Numbered from the stretch's first letter, positions 23,190 to 33,592 are shown. The stretch is DNA of 39,787 bases from Ectothiorhodospira shaposhnikovii (GCF_016584105.1 NZ_NRSM01000030.1:1-39787); one strand, 5' to 3'. Notes: generated from the sequence alone by a model not told the origin. Translations and numbers: made by a program.

Positions 23190-24053
23190 ATGAATATCGT
23201 ACATCACGTTGAGGATCTGCGAGGCGCACGCCGGGCCTGGCAGGTGGAGGGCTGTACGGTTGCCCTCGTGCCCACCATGGGCAATCTCCATGAGGGCCAT
23301 CTGAGCCTGGTGCGCCATGCCCGCACGCTGGTGGACCGGGTGGTGGTGAGCATCTTCGTCAATCCCCTGCAGTTTGACCGCGCCGAGGACCTGGCGGCCT
23401 ATCCCCGCACGCTGGCGGAGGATTGTCGCCGGCTGGCCGGCGAGGCCGCGGACCTGGTCTTTGCCCCGTCGGAAAGCGAACTGTATCCGGACGGACGGGA
23501 GCAGGTGACCCGGGTGACGGTCCCCGTGTTGTCCGATCTGCTGGAAGGGGCCCATCGGCCAGGCCATTTTGCCGGCGTGGCCACCGTGGTCTGCAAGCTT
23601 TTCAATCTGGTGCAGCCGGATGTGGCCGTGTTCGGCGAGAAGGATTTCCAGCAATTGCTGTTGATCCGGCGCATGGTCGGCGATCTTGATATGCCGGTAC
23701 GAATTGAAGGCGTGGCCACCGTCCGGGAGACGGATGGTCTTGCCATGAGTTCGCGCAATGCCTATCTGGAGGCCGGTGAGCGTGCGCTCGCCCCGGCCAT
23801 TCATCAGACCCTGTCGGAACTGGCCGCGCGGCTGAAGGCCGGTGAGCGTGATTATTCCGCCCTGGAACGGGAAGCGGAGAAAGTACTTGAAAAACGCGGC
23901 CTGCGATCTGATTATGTTGCAGTGCGGCGAAGGCAGGATCTGTTGCTGCCGCGGCCGGGTGATGCCCGGCTCGTCATCCTGGCGGCCGCATGGCTTGGCC
24001 GGGCAAGGCTCATTGACAATCTATGCCTGGATCTCCCCTCATCCATGGGATGA
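23190..24053 (+). CDS. panC: pantoate-beta-alanine ligase (pantothenate synthetase)
   Basis: 287 residues. Joins pantoate and beta-alanine with ATP. HIGH motif in PTMGNLHEGHLSLV (29-42); SIFVNPLQF; GAHRPGHFAGVATVVCKLFNLVQPDVAVFGEKDFQQL (active-site stretch); ETDGLAMSSRNAYL with the KMSKS-like MSSRN. Two bases after panB and followed by panD after about 120 bases. The gap to panD holds no obvious terminator, so panBCD may be one unit. Confidence 0.98.
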   Translation: MNIVHHVEDLRGARRAWQVEGCTVALVPTMGNLHEGHLSLVRHARTLVDRVVVSIFVNPLQFDRAEDLAAYPRTLAEDCRRLAGEAADLVFAPSESELYPDGREQVTRVTVPVLSDLLEGAHRPGHFAGVATVVCKLFNLVQPDVAVFGEKDFQQLLLIRRMVGDLDMPVRIEGVATVRETDGLAMSSRNAYLEAGERALAPAIHQTLSELAARLKAGERDYSALEREAEKVLEKRGLRSDYVAVRRRQDLLLPRPGDARLVILAAAWLGRARLIDNLCLDLPSSMG

Positions 24054-24173
24054 ACGGGGTCCCCCACTCAGGGTGTAACGGCCGGCATCGGTCGGACCAC
24101 TTCCGCGCAAGGATGATAACGACAGTCCCTCGGGGATTCGAAAGGGCGTAATGCCTGGAGGATGTTTAGAAAC

Positions 24174-24554
24174 ATGTTCTTGACTCTGCTCAAATGCAAG
24201 CTCCACAGGGCTGCGGTGACCCATGCCGAGCTGGATTATGAAGGCTCCTGTGCCATTGACTCGGATCTTCTGGAACTGGCGGGCATTCGCCCCTATGAGC
24301 AGATCCAGATCTACAACGTGACCAATGGGGAGCGTTTCACCACATATGCCATCCGCGCCGAAGCGGGCAGCCGGGTGATTTCCGTCAACGGGGCCGCGGC
24401 CCACAAGGCCAGCCCGGGGGATCGGGTGATCATCTGTGCCTACGCCCAGATGACCGCGGCCGAAGCGGATCTGTTCAAGCCCTCCCTGGTCTATCTGAAC
24501 GAGCACAACCACGTCACCGGCACCGGTGACGAGATCGCCACCCAGGCTGCCTGA
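24174..24554 (+). CDS. panD: aspartate 1-decarboxylase precursor
   Basis: 126 residues when started at ATG 24174, the same length as E. coli PanD. Makes beta-alanine, the co-substrate of PanC. Self-cleaves between Gly24 and Ser25 (YEGSCAID) to create the pyruvoyl cofactor; the numbering then equals that of E. coli exactly. An upstream ATG at 24162 touches the GGAGG sequence (24157-24161) directly, too near for a ribosome; 24174 has a spacing of 12. [40 protein letters not shown] and YLNEHN are family blocks. Confidence 0.96.
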   Translation: MFLTLLKCKLHRAAVTHAELDYEGSCAIDSDLLELAGIRPYEQIQIYNVTNGERFTTYAIRAEAGSRVISVNGAAAHKASPGDRVIICAYAQMTAAEADLFKPSLVYLNEHNHVTGTGDEIATQAA

Positions 24555-24562
24555 ATCAAACC

Positions 24563-24606
24563 CTGCCGCGTGCCCGGCCAGTCCTCATGCGGCAGCGGCA
24601 GGGGGG
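24563..24606. terminator. weak hairpin between convergent panD and ppc
   Basis: Imperfect repeat CCCTGCCGC ... GCGGCAGCGGCAGGG without T tract. It may separate the two convergent genes; not a clear rho-independent terminator. Confidence 0.3.
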
Positions 24607-24610
24607 ATCT

Positions 24611-27457
24611 TCAACCGGTGTTTCTCATGGCTGCGGCGATGGCATTGATGGAACGCAGCAGCGGCGAGAGCCATGGGTCATCCACCTCTCCGTTCCCGGT
24701 GCCCTGCAGGGCCCGGTGGCGTCTTAGCAGGATGATCTGGATGTGATTGAGCGGATCCAGATAGGGGTTCCTGCGCATCAGTGACAGGGCCAGTACCGGA
24801 TTGTCATCCAGCAGGCTGTCCTTGCTGGAGACGATCAGGACTTCCTCCACCGTGCGAAGATATTCCTCCCTGATGAGGCCGAATACCCGCTCCGCCAGGA
24901 CCCGGTCGTGGCACAGCCTGGCGTATTCTTCCGCGATCTCCATGTCCGCCTTGGCCAGGGACATCTGGCTGTTGGAGAGCAGGGCGCGGAAGAAGGGCCA
25001 TTCCCGATACATCTGCCGGAGCTGTTCCAGACGCCCGGGATCATCCCCGCGCCACTGTCGCAGGGCGCTGCCCAGGCCGTACCAGGCGGGGACCGTATGG
25101 CGTGCCTGCGCCCAGCCGAATACCCAGGGGATGGCACGGATGGAGGCCTTGGAACGGTCTGCCTTGCGGCGATGGGAAGGGCGGGAGCCGATGTTGAGCT
25201 GACCGATCTCCTCCACCGGCGTGACTTCATAGAAATAGTCCAGCACACCCCGGGTCCGGTCCGTCAGGGCGCGATAGGCCTTTTCCCCCTGCTGGGCCAG
25301 CGTGTCCATGGCCTCCAGGTCAGCCGTCCGGTCCTGGCTGCCCAGGCCGACCAGCCCCCCGCTGGCCTTGATCAGCCCCGTGGTGCCCATGCTCAGCTCG
25401 TAGATGGCCGTTTCCGTATTGCTGTACTTGTAGGACAGCACTTCCCCCTGTTCGGTGAACTTGATCCGGGCCTGTACCGTGCCCGGAGGCTGGGCCAGGA
25501 TGGATTCATGGGTGGGGCCGCCACCGCGACCGATGGTGCCGCCCCGGCCGTGGAACAGACGGCATTCCACCTCGTGAGCCCCGGAGATGGCGATGATCCG
25601 TTGCTGGGCCTGGTACAGGTTCCAGGCGGAGGCGAGGATGCCACCGTCCTTGCAGGAGTCCGAGTACCCCAGCATGACCTCCTGGAGATTGCCCGAGGCC
25701 CGCAGCAGCGCACGGTAGACGGCATTGCCCAGCAGATGCTCCAGCACCGACTCCACATGCCGCAGGTCCTCGATGGTTTCAAACAGGGGCGAGATCCGGA
25801 CATGGCAGAAGGGCTCGTCCTGGTCGGTGCGGCCGCACAGTCCCGCCAGGCGCGCCAGCAGCATCACTTCCATGACATGGGAGGCGGCGTGGGTCATGGA
25901 GATCACATAGGTGCCGATGCCTTCAGGCCCTACCTCGGCGCGCATGCGGGCAATGACATGAAAGACCTCCAGGGTCTCCCGGGTGGCCTCGGAGAGGGAA
26001 TCACGGGGGAGGTCCGGCCACTGTTCCCGATCCAGCAGTTCGGAGAGCCGCCGCAGGCGGGATACCTCGTCCTGCTGACCGTAGTCGATGTCCGGTTCCC
26101 ATAGGGCCAGGATTTCCGTCACCGCCGTGGTGTGCACGGTGGATTCCTGCCGGACATCCAGGTGGTGCAGGTGAAAGCCGAAGGTTTCCACCAGGCGGAT
26201 CAGGTCGGTCAGTTCCCCGCGGGCCGCATTGCCGTCCCCGTGGCTGATCAGGGAATCGCGGATCAGGGTCAGATCCCGCAGCAGGGCCTGGCTGGAACCG
26301 TAGGCCGCATGGGTGGGCGTCACCGCCGTTTCCCCGGCAAGCCGGCGACGTACCGTGTCGAGGGTCTCGCGCAGCCGGTAACGGATGATGTAGAGCTTGC
26401 GCCGGTAGGGTTCCGACTCCATCTTGTCCGGCAGATCCTTGAACACCGCCCTGGAGATGTTCTCATCCTCCTTGAGGCTCTGCATGAAGGCCTCGGTGGG
26501 GCGGCACATGAGCAGGGAATGGGTCAGGACGAAACGCAGGGTGTGCACCCGGCGCAGGTATTCGGACAGGACCTGCTCCATGGCCAGGCGACAGGCCATT
26601 TCGGTGATGGCCGGGGTTACGTAGGGATTGCCGTCCCGGTCCCCGCCGATCCAGGAACCAAAGCGCAGGAAACTGGGCACCCTGACGGCCGGGTTGCCGT
26701 GCTCGTCGCTGCCGTAGCTGCGCCGGATCGCCTTTTCCAGCAGGCGGTAGGTATGGGGCACGGCGTCGAACAGGCTTTCCACGTAATAGAACAGCCCGTA
26801 CTTGATCTCGTCCTGCACCTGGGGCTTCTTCACCCGCACTTCATTGGTGCGCCACAGTATCTGGATCTGCACCTCAAGCTGGCGGGTCAGTTCTTCCCGT
26901 TCCTCCCGGCCCAGGCGCGGCATGTCCAGGCGCTCCGCCGCCAGGAAGATGCGCCGCTGGGCCTCCATCACCGTGCGCCGTCGGGCCTCGGTGGGATGGG
27001 CGGTGAACACCGGCATGTATTCCAGCCGGCCGAGCAGCCCTTCCAGGGCCTGCGGGGGGACGCCCCGGCCGTGGAAAACCCGGATGGTGTGATCGAAGGA
27101 ACCCAGCCACAGGGGGCCGCCTTCCGTGACCTGGCGGCGGCGTTCCCGGTGCAGATACTCCTCTTCGGCCAGGTTGACCAGGCTGAAGTAGATGCTGAAG
27201 GCCCGGATGATGGTTTCCAGGGTCTTCGGGTCCAGGGCGTCGATGTAGCGCATCAGGCGTTCCCGTTTGTCCGGGTTGTCCTTCTTGCGCAGCGCCACGA
27301 AACCCTTGCGCAGGGTCTCCACCGCCTGCAGCACCGCTTCCCCTTCCAGGCGCCGGATGATGTTGCCCAGCAGGTTGCCGAACAGCTTCACCCGGGCGCG
27401 CAGTTCCCGGTCCCTGGGGACCAGAAAGCGGGAGGTGTCCTTGGTGGTGGGCATCAT
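24611..27457 (-). CDS. ppc: phosphoenolpyruvate carboxylase
   Basis: 948 residues from ATG 27457, which overlaps the stop of glgA (ATGA); an earlier in-frame ATG at 27511 lies inside glgA. Carboxylates PEP to oxaloacetate to refill the TCA cycle. Visible: VFTAHPTEARRRTV (catalytic His), GSWIGGDRDGNPYVT, HLDVRQESTVHTTAV, ISMTHAASHVMEV, GYSDSCKDGGILASAW, LFHGRGGTIGRGGGPTHESILAQPPGTV (second catalytic His), AIPWVFGWAQAR and the C-terminal NTG. The mass and complete motif set show an intact enzyme. Co-transcribed with glgA, linking anaplerosis with glycogen. Confidence 0.98.
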   Translation of the reverse strand: MMPTTKDTSRFLVPRDRELRARVKLFGNLLGNIIRRLEGEAVLQAVETLRKGFVALRKKDNPDKRERLMRYIDALDPKTLETIIRAFSIYFSLVNLAEEEYLHRERRRQVTEGGPLWLGSFDHTIRVFHGRGVPPQALEGLLGRLEYMPVFTAHPTEARRRTVMEAQRRIFLAAERLDMPRLGREEREELTRQLEVQIQILWRTNEVRVKKPQVQDEIKYGLFYYVESLFDAVPHTYRLLEKAIRRSYGSDEHGNPAVRVPSFLRFGSWIGGDRDGNPYVTPAITEMACRLAMEQVLSEYLRRVHTLRFVLTHSLLMCRPTEAFMQSLKEDENISRAVFKDLPDKMESEPYRRKLYIIRYRLRETLDTVRRRLAGETAVTPTHAAYGSSQALLRDLTLIRDSLISHGDGNAARGELTDLIRLVETFGFHLHHLDVRQESTVHTTAVTEILALWEPDIDYGQQDEVSRLRRLSELLDREQWPDLPRDSLSEATRETLEVFHVIARMRAEVGPEGIGTYVISMTHAASHVMEVMLLARLAGLCGRTDQDEPFCHVRISPLFETIEDLRHVESVLEHLLGNAVYRALLRASGNLQEVMLGYSDSCKDGGILASAWNLYQAQQRIIAISGAHEVECRLFHGRGGTIGRGGGPTHESILAQPPGTVQARIKFTEQGEVLSYKYSNTETAIYELSMGTTGLIKASGGLVGLGSQDRTADLEAMDTLAQQGEKAYRALTDRTRGVLDYFYEVTPVEEIGQLNIGSRPSHRRKADRSKASIRAIPWVFGWAQARHTVPAWYGLGSALRQWRGDDPGRLEQLRQMYREWPFFRALLSNSQMSLAKADMEIAEEYARLCHDRVLAERVFGLIREEYLRTVEEVLIVSSKDSLLDDNPVLALSLMRRNPYLDPLNHIQIILLRRHRALQGTGNGEVDDPWLSPLLRSINAIAAAMRNTG

Positions 27458-28905
27458 CGGTTCACCAGCCGTTTGTAGAGGTCCTGGTAGGCCTGGGCAC
27501 TGCGGTCCCAACTGAATTCCTGACGCATGCCGTGCTGCATGAGCCGGGTCCAGACGGCGCGGTCCCGGTACAGGGCGAGACCCCGTTGAATCGCCTCGCC
27601 CAGGGCCTCGGTGGTGGGGCCGTCAAAGACCAGGCCGGTGGCGGTCCCCTCGGCCATGTGGTGGGCGTCGGCGTCGATCACCGTGTCCGCCAGACCGCCG
27701 GTGCGCCTGACTACCGGCACGGTGCCGTAGCGCAGGCTGTAGAGCTGATTCAGGCCGCAGGGCTCGAACCGGGAGGGCATCAGGAACAGATCCGCGCCGG
27801 CTTCTATCTGGTGGGCCAGGGCTTCGTTGTAACCCACGTGCAGGCCCATGGCGCCGGGGTAGCGCGTGGCCATGGCCCGGGCCCGTGACTCCAGGGTGCG
27901 GTCGCCGCTGCCCAGGATGACCAGCTGGACCTGACCGGCCGCCAGCAGGGGTTCGCAGGTGGACAGGATCAGGTCCACCCCCTTTTGTGCCACCATGCGT
28001 CCCACGTGGCCCAGCAGCGGTATGTCGGGATTGATTTCCAGGCCGAAATGGGCCTGCAGGGCGGCCTTGCATTCGGCCTTGCCCTCCGGTTGTTCGGCGT
28101 TGTAGCGCCGGGCAATATGGCGATCTCCGGCCGGGTCCCAGTGCCGGTAGTCGGCACCGTTGAGGATGCCGCTCAGGTCCTGGGCACGGGCATTGAGCAG
28201 GCCGTCCAGACCGTAGCCGAACTGGGCGGTACGGATCTCCCGGGCGTAGGTGGGGCTGACCGTGGAGAGATGGTCCGCATAGACCAGTCCGCCCTTGATG
28301 AACGAAAGCTGGCCATGAAACTCCAGGCCGTACATGCCCCAGAATTCCGGCGGCAGGATCAGGTCCTCGTGGGCATGGCGGGGGAACAGGCCCTGGTAGG
28401 CCAGGTTGTGGATGGTGAACAGGGTAGCCGGCCGCTCCCCGTGCTGGCTCAGCAGGGCCGGTGCCAGGCCCGTCTGCCAGTCGTTGCAGTGCAGGACCTG
28501 GGGCTTCCAGTCCAGGCCCGCCTGGTCCAGGGACAGTTTCACGATGGCCCGGGCGAACACGCCGAAGCGCAGGTGATTGTCCTGCCAGTCGCGTCCGTCG
28601 GCCGCCCGGTAGGGATCCCCGGCGCGGTCGAAATGCAGGGGGGAATCCACCAGATAGAGTCTGACCCGGGTCTTGGGTAGCAAGCCTTCCAGGATCCTGA
28701 CAGGCTGTTCGCTGCCGGCCAGGGGGAACTCGGCCACCGTTTCCAGCTTGCCCGCCGCCGCGCGGGCGGCCGGATAGGCGGGCAGGATCAGACGGATATC
28801 GTGCCGGAGCCGTTTAAGGGCCGGGGGCAGACTGCCGCAGACGTCCGCCAGTCCGCCGGTCTTGATGAGGGGGTGTGCCTCGCTGGTGGCGAAGAGAATT
28901 CGCAT
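27454..28905 (-). CDS. glgA: glycogen synthase (ADP-glucose type)
   Basis: 483 residues, GT5 family. Adds glucose from ADP-glucose to glycogen. N-terminal ADP-glucose site KTGGLADVCG (15-24); VLHCNDWQTGLAPALL; TIHNLAYQGLFP; VSPTYAREI; the C-terminal half has LLGHVGRMVAQKGVDLI and the GT-B Glu motif MPSRFEPCGLNQLYSLRYGTVPVVRRTGGLADTV. First gene of glgA-ppc on the minus strand; its start is about 140 bases from pgi on the plus strand. No glgC or glgB in the window. Confidence 0.97.
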   Translation of the reverse strand: MRILFATSEAHPLIKTGGLADVCGSLPPALKRLRHDIRLILPAYPAARAAAGKLETVAEFPLAGSEQPVRILEGLLPKTRVRLYLVDSPLHFDRAGDPYRAADGRDWQDNHLRFGVFARAIVKLSLDQAGLDWKPQVLHCNDWQTGLAPALLSQHGERPATLFTIHNLAYQGLFPRHAHEDLILPPEFWGMYGLEFHGQLSFIKGGLVYADHLSTVSPTYAREIRTAQFGYGLDGLLNARAQDLSGILNGADYRHWDPAGDRHIARRYNAEQPEGKAECKAALQAHFGLEINPDIPLLGHVGRMVAQKGVDLILSTCEPLLAAGQVQLVILGSGDRTLESRARAMATRYPGAMGLHVGYNEALAHQIEAGADLFLMPSRFEPCGLNQLYSLRYGTVPVVRRTGGLADTVIDADAHHMAEGTATGLVFDGPTTEALGEAIQRGLALYRDRAVWTRLMQHGMRQEFSWDRSAQAYQDLYKRLVNR

Positions 28906-28970
28906 AGGCCGATGTCATGGTCGCGCCGTCCCGGTGGTGGGGTGAGGTCACGGCCATGAAGCGCTCCCTG

Positions 28971-28998
28971 TTTATGATGGGTGTAGGGCCATCATAAT
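28971..28998 (+). promoter_or_regulatory. candidate pgi promoter with palindromic operator
   Basis: TTTATG (28971-28976), 16-base spacer, CATAAT (28993-28998). The spacer is framed by an 8-base inverted repeat TATGATGG-N8-CCATCATA (28973-28980 and 28989-28996) that overlaps both promoter elements, as a repressor or activator site would. The regulator is unknown. Confidence 0.45.
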
Positions 28999-29042
28999 AG
29001 ATAAATATTCTCGCGTTCGTGAACATAGAAATGGAGTGACCC

Positions 29043-30692
29043 ATGAGCAACGCACTGCCCAAGACCCTCGCCTGGCAAGCCCTGGAAGCCCATCACGAGG
29101 CCGTTTGCGATCTTCACATGCGTGAGCTCTTTCGCCAGGATCCCCAGCGTTTTCAGCGCTTCAGCCTGCAGTTCGAGGACATCCTGCTGGACTATTCCAA
29201 GAACCGCATCACGGCGGAAACCCGGGATCTGCTGGTGGAACTGGCCCGGGCCGCCCAGGTGCCCCAGTGGCGGGACCGCATGTTCGCCGGTGAACGCATC
29301 AATACCACCGAGGATCGGGCGGTGCTGCATGTGGCCCTGCGCAACCGCGGTGACCGGCCCATGTGGGTGGACGGGGAAGACGTCATGCCCCGGGTGCGCC
29401 AGGTGCTGTCCCACATGGGCGACTTCGTGGCGCGAGTGAGGTCGGGGCAGTGGACGGGCCATACCGGCCAGCCGATCCGGCATGTGGTGAATATCGGCAT
29501 CGGCGGCTCGGACCTGGGGCCGCTGATGGTCTGCGAGGCCTTGAAACCCTATGCCCATGAGCGCCTGCAGATGCATTTCGTCTCCAACGTGGATGCCACC
29601 CACCTGACCCGGACTCTGGCCCAGGTGGACCCGGAGACGGTGCTGTTCGTGATCGCTTCCAAGACCTTCACCACCCAGGAGACCCTCACCAATGCCCATT
29701 CGGCCCGGCGCTGGTTCCTGGAACAGGGGGGCAGTGAAGCGGCCATCGCCCGTCATTTCGTGGCCGTGTCCACCCACCGGGAAGCGGTGGCCGCCTTCGG
29801 CATCGATCCGGCCAACATGTTCGAGTTCTGGGACTGGGTGGGGGGGCGCTATTCCCTGTGGTCTGCCATCGGCCTGTCCATTGCCCTGTCTCTGGGCATG
29901 GCCCATTTCGAGGCCCTGCTGGACGGTGCCCACGCCATGGACGAGCATTTTCGTACCACGCCGCTGGAGGAGAACATGCCCGTCATCCTGGCCCTGCTGG
30001 GGGTGTGGTATGTGAATTTCTTCGGCGCCCGCAGCCACGCCATCCTGCCCTATGACCAGTATCTGCACCGGTTCCCGGCCTACTTCCAGCAGGGGGACAT
30101 GGAGAGCAACGGCAAGTCGGTGGACCGGCAGGGGCGGCGGGTGAGCTGGCAGACGGGGCCGGCCATCTGGGGCGAGCCGGGGACCAATGGCCAGCATGCC
30201 TTCTATCAGCTCATCCACCAGGGGACCCAGCTCATCCCCTGTGATTTTCTGGCCCCCTGCCTGAGCCATCACCCCCTGGGGGAGCATCACGCCATCCTGC
30301 TGTCCAATTTCTTTGCCCAGACCGAGGCCCTGATGCGGGGCAAGACCCTGGAGGAATGCCGGGAGGAAATGCGGGCCGCCGGGATGTCCGAGGCCCAGGT
30401 GCAGGCCCTGGCGCCCCATCGGGTGTTCGAAGGCAACCGGCCCACCAATTCCATCCTGTTCAAGCGCCTCACTCCCCGTACCCTGGGCTCGCTGATTGCC
30501 CTCTATGAGCACAAGATCTTCGTCCAGGGGGTGATCTGGAACGTGAACTCCTTCGATCAGTGGGGGGTGGAACTGGGCAAGCAGCTGGCCCGCACCGTGC
30601 TGCGGGAACTGCACGACCCGGACCCGGTGGCGGGGCATGATGCCTCCACCAACGGGCTGATCAACTACTACAAGCGGCTGACGCGGGAGTAA
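29043..30692 (+). CDS. pgi: glucose-6-phosphate isomerase
   Basis: 549 residues, the same as E. coli Pgi. Interconverts glucose-6-phosphate and fructose-6-phosphate. Signatures: [57 protein letters not shown], the PGI signature [21 protein letters not shown] (about 338-358, containing the catalytic Glu), [18 protein letters not shown] (His) and [11 protein letters not shown] (Lys). GGAGTGACCC precedes the ATG. Stands alone between glgA (divergent) and the DASS transporter (convergent). Confidence 0.98.
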   Translation: MSNALPKTLAWQALEAHHEAVCDLHMRELFRQDPQRFQRFSLQFEDILLDYSKNRITAETRDLLVELARAAQVPQWRDRMFAGERINTTEDRAVLHVALRNRGDRPMWVDGEDVMPRVRQVLSHMGDFVARVRSGQWTGHTGQPIRHVVNIGIGGSDLGPLMVCEALKPYAHERLQMHFVSNVDATHLTRTLAQVDPETVLFVIASKTFTTQETLTNAHSARRWFLEQGGSEAAIARHFVAVSTHREAVAAFGIDPANMFEFWDWVGGRYSLWSAIGLSIALSLGMAHFEALLDGAHAMDEHFRTTPLEENMPVILALLGVWYVNFFGARSHAILPYDQYLHRFPAYFQQGDMESNGKSVDRQGRRVSWQTGPAIWGEPGTNGQHAFYQLIHQGTQLIPCDFLAPCLSHHPLGEHHAILLSNFFAQTEALMRGKTLEECREEMRAAGMSEAQVQALAPHRVFEGNRPTNSILFKRLTPRTLGSLIALYEHKIFVQGVIWNVNSFDQWGVELGKQLARTVLRELHDPDPVAGHDASTNGLINYYKRLTRE

Positions 30693-30701
30693 GCCCGGTC
30701 T

Positions 30702-32198
30702 TCATGCTCCGGACAGTAGCGGCATCGCCAGGCCGAACACGGCGGCGGTCACCAGGATCAGCGCGATCAGACTGATGCGCCATCCCGCCCTCACCATGTC
30801 CGGTACCGTGATCCGTTCGCTGCTGAAGACGATGGCATTGGGCGGGGTGGCCACGGGCAGCATGAAGGCACAGGAGGCCGCCAGGGCGACGGGGATGGCC
30901 AGCAGCAGGGGATCGTGACCCAGGCTGATGGCCAGGGAAGCCGCCAGCGGCAGCACCGTGGCGGCCGTGGCCGTGTTGCTGGTGACGTGGCTGAGCAACA
31001 TGGCGCTCAGGGCCACGATGCCCACCAGGGTCCAGGTGGGCCAATTGCTCAGTTGCACCAGGGAGGCGGCGATGTGGTCCGACAGGCCGCTGCCGCCGAT
31101 GGCCGAACCCAGGCTCAGGCCCCCCCCCACCAGGATCAGCACTCCCCAGGGCAGCTGGCGGGTGGACTCCCAGTCCAGCAGGAACTGATGACGCCGGAAA
31201 TCCGCCGGGATCAGGAACAGGGCCAGGGCACCGACGATGGCGATGCCCGGGTCGGTGATGGACACCCCGGGGAACAGGGATTCCAGCAACGGACGCAGGA
31301 TCCAGGCCAGGGCCACGGCGACGAACACCAGCAGCACCCGCCGCTCCGCCCGGGTCATCGGTCCGAGCTGTTCCCGCTGCTGGCGCAGCAGTTCGCCGAT
31401 CCCCTCCAGCGGTCCCCGGGACACCGGAAAGGCCCAGCGGCACAGCACCCACCAGCACGCCACCAGCAGGGTCAGGGCCAGCGGCAGACCCACCATCATC
31501 CACTGGGCAAAGCCGATCTGATGGTCGTAGTTGTCGTTCATGTAGGCGGCGAGCAGGGCGTTGGGCGGGGTACCGATGAGGGTGGCCATGCCGCCGATGT
31601 TGGCACCGAAGGCGATCCCCAGCAGCAGCGCCAGTCCCACGTTGCGGATCTGTGCCTTGTCCATGCCCCGGTCCTCCAGCAGGATCAGCACCGAGATGCC
31701 GATGGGCAGCATCAGGGCGGCGGTGGCGGTATTGCTCACCCACATGCTCAACCCCGCCGTGGCGCCCATGAAGCCGGCCACCAGGTGATCCAGTCGTTGT
31801 CCGGCCAGGCCCAGGATCACCAGGGCGATGCGCCGGTGCAGATTCCAGCGCTGGATGGCCAGGGCGATCATGAACCCGCCCAGGAACAGGAAGATCAGGG
31901 GATTGGCGTAGGGCGCCGCCGCCTCGGCGATGGTGCTTGCCCCCAGCAGGGGCAGCACGGCAATGGGCAGCAGGGCGGTGGCAGGGATGGGGATGGCCTC
32001 GGTCACCCACCAGATGGCCATGAGCGCGGTGAGGGCGGCCACGGCCCAGGTATTGGCGGCCAGTTCTCCGGGCGGGCCCGCCAGCAGCATGCCGAGAAAG
32101 ATCAGGGGGCCAAGCGCCAGCCCCAGCCTGGGCCGCCAGAGAGAGGGTGATGCGGGCCTGGGCGTGGCGGATGTGCTGGCTTCCGTGGACGGACTCAT
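30702..32198 (-). CDS. DASS-family (SLC13) sodium:dicarboxylate/anion symporter
   Basis: 498 residues from ATG 32198, which has GGAGAG upstream; a longer frame to 32237 is unlikely. Integral inner-membrane protein with about 11-12 membrane spans. Family hallmarks: two repeats with the Ser-Asn-Thr motif (WVSNTATAALMLPIG and HVTSNTATAATVLPLA) and two PPNA segments (GTPPNALLAAYM and ATPPNAIVFSS), which bind sodium and the carboxylate. TEAIPIPATALLPIAVLPLLG is the entry helix. Likely carries succinate, malate or a related anion; sulfate or citrate relatives cannot be excluded. Converges on pgi with a nine-base gap. Confidence 0.93.
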   Translation of the reverse strand: MSPSTEASTSATPRPASPSLWRPRLGLALGPLIFLGMLLAGPPGELAANTWAVAALTALMAIWWVTEAIPIPATALLPIAVLPLLGASTIAEAAAPYANPLIFLFLGGFMIALAIQRWNLHRRIALVILGLAGQRLDHLVAGFMGATAGLSMWVSNTATAALMLPIGISVLILLEDRGMDKAQIRNVGLALLLGIAFGANIGGMATLIGTPPNALLAAYMNDNYDHQIGFAQWMMVGLPLALTLLVACWWVLCRWAFPVSRGPLEGIGELLRQQREQLGPMTRAERRVLLVFVAVALAWILRPLLESLFPGVSITDPGIAIVGALALFLIPADFRRHQFLLDWESTRQLPWGVLILVGGGLSLGSAIGGSGLSDHIAASLVQLSNWPTWTLVGIVALSAMLLSHVTSNTATAATVLPLAASLAISLGHDPLLLAIPVALAASCAFMLPVATPPNAIVFSSERITVPDMVRAGWRISLIALILVTAAVFGLAMPLLSGA

Positions 32199-32368
32199 GA
32201 ATGCTCTCCAATAGGGTATGACGGCCATCCCCCACACTCCGGTGTCGGGGCGACTTGCGGTACCGCAGTTTAGCCGCTGGTCATGTCATGCCGCTGACCG
32301 GGCGTGTCGGGGCCGGCGGGGAAAGGCGGCGGCCCGGGGGCCCGGAGGCCATGGGGCGGGACCCATGG

Positions 32369-32374
32369 TATGCT
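32369..32374 (+). promoter_or_regulatory. extended -10 element before fbp
   Basis: TGGTATGCT with TATGCT at 32369-32374 lies 34 bases before the fbp start. A matching -35 is not clear. The interval 32238-32368 is otherwise G/C-run rich without other signals. Confidence 0.35.
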
Positions 32375-32407
32375 TTCGCCGATCAAATGATTGCTGACGG
32401 GTAGATC

Positions 32408-33433
32408 ATGACAAGAGCGACCGGCACTTACAACATCACCACCCTCAACGAGTTCGTCATTCAGCGCCAGGCGGATTTTCCCTATGCCAAGGGGGAATTG
32501 TCCCGGTTGCTGCACCATGTGGGCGTGGCGGCCAAGGTGGTGAACAAGAAGATCAACAAGGCGGGGCTGGTGGACATTCTGGGTCGTGCCGGCGATGTGA
32601 ACGTCCAGGGCGAGGACGTCCAGAAGCTGGACCTGTTCGCCAACGAGCACTTCATCGCCGCCCTGCGTTCCACCGGCGAGTGCTGCGCCATCGCCTCCGA
32701 GGAAGACCAGGAAATCACCATCTTCGATGACGGCCTGTCCCGTGACGGCAAGTACGTGTTCTGCATGGACCCTTTGGACGGCTCGTCCAACATCGACGTG
32801 AATGTCTCCGTCGGCACCATCTTTTCCATCTATCGCCGCCGTACCGAACGGGGCACCCCGGCGGACCTGTCCGACTTTCTGCAACCGGGGACGGAGCAGG
32901 TGGCGGCCGGTTATGTGATCTACGGCTCCTCCACCATGCTGGTATACACCACCGGCAAGGGGGTGAACGGTTTCACCCTGGACCCGACCATCGGTGAGTT
33001 CTGCCTTTCCCACCCGGACATCCGCACCCCCGAGAACGGCACCATCTACAGTATCAACGAGGGTAACTACGCCCACTTCCCGGCGGGGGTGAAGCAGTTC
33101 ATCAAACATTGCCAGGTGGTGGACCCGGACACCCGCCGTCCCTATACCTCGCGCTACATCGGTTCCCTGGTTTCGGATGTCCACCGCAATCTTCTCAAGG
33201 GCGGGGTATTCCTGTATCCCTCCACCCAGAAGGCCCCCCAGGGCAAGCTGCGTCTGCTGTACGAGTGCAACCCCATCGCCATGATCGCGGAGCAGGCCGG
33301 CGGCAAGGCCAGCGACGGCGCCCGCCGCATCCTGGAGATCCGGCCGGAGGATCTGCACCAGCGGGTACCGTTCTATGTCGGCTCGCGGCGAATGGTGGAG
33401 GATGTGGAGCGGTTCCTGGCCGAGGCCCGATAA
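32408..33433 (+). CDS. fbp: class I fructose-1,6-bisphosphatase
   Basis: 341 residues. Hydrolyses fructose-1,6-bisphosphate in gluconeogenesis or the Calvin cycle. Metal and phosphate sites: [29 protein letters not shown] (PLDGSSN signature, about 117-137), [30 protein letters not shown] and [23 protein letters not shown]-terminal end [17 protein letters not shown]. All motifs intact. The reading frame stays open after its stop for a further stretch that leads into the DotA/TraY remnant. Confidence 0.98.
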   Translation: MTRATGTYNITTLNEFVIQRQADFPYAKGELSRLLHHVGVAAKVVNKKINKAGLVDILGRAGDVNVQGEDVQKLDLFANEHFIAALRSTGECCAIASEEDQEITIFDDGLSRDGKYVFCMDPLDGSSNIDVNVSVGTIFSIYRRRTERGTPADLSDFLQPGTEQVAAGYVIYGSSTMLVYTTGKGVNGFTLDPTIGEFCLSHPDIRTPENGTIYSINEGNYAHFPAGVKQFIKHCQVVDPDTRRPYTSRYIGSLVSDVHRNLLKGGVFLYPSTQKAPQGKLRLLYECNPIAMIAEQAGGKASDGARRILEIRPEDLHQRVPFYVGSRRMVEDVERFLAEAR

Positions 33434-33592
33434 CCGGCATTCTCTCCGAACGGTGGTCGCCGTAGTATTTGTATCGCCGTTCCTTGGTCTGGGTGGATTT
33501 TCGATCCTTCAGGCCATCATTCTTGGGCAGGAAAAGCCATCCCTGTTCTGGGGGCTCCCAAAGCTTTCATAGGGGGTTTTGGTTCGGGGGTT
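33434..33592 (+). other. junction between fbp and the accessory island
   Basis: 159 bases without a recognisable gene. In the fbp frame it is open past the TAA at 33431 and reads into the DotA/TraY remnant without a further stop, but no start codon with a ribosome binding site is seen. Composition shifts here from GC-rich to a less GC-rich type. I see no direct repeat or tRNA that would mark an attachment site. Confidence 0.5.

Noticed and set aside
28992..30638. 548-residue open frame on the minus strand
   Set aside because: Antisense to pgi, whose motifs are intact.
30661..32235. 524-residue open frame on the minus strand in another register
   Set aside because: A frame-shifted copy of the DASS transporter gene; the transporter frame has clear membrane segments and SNT motifs.
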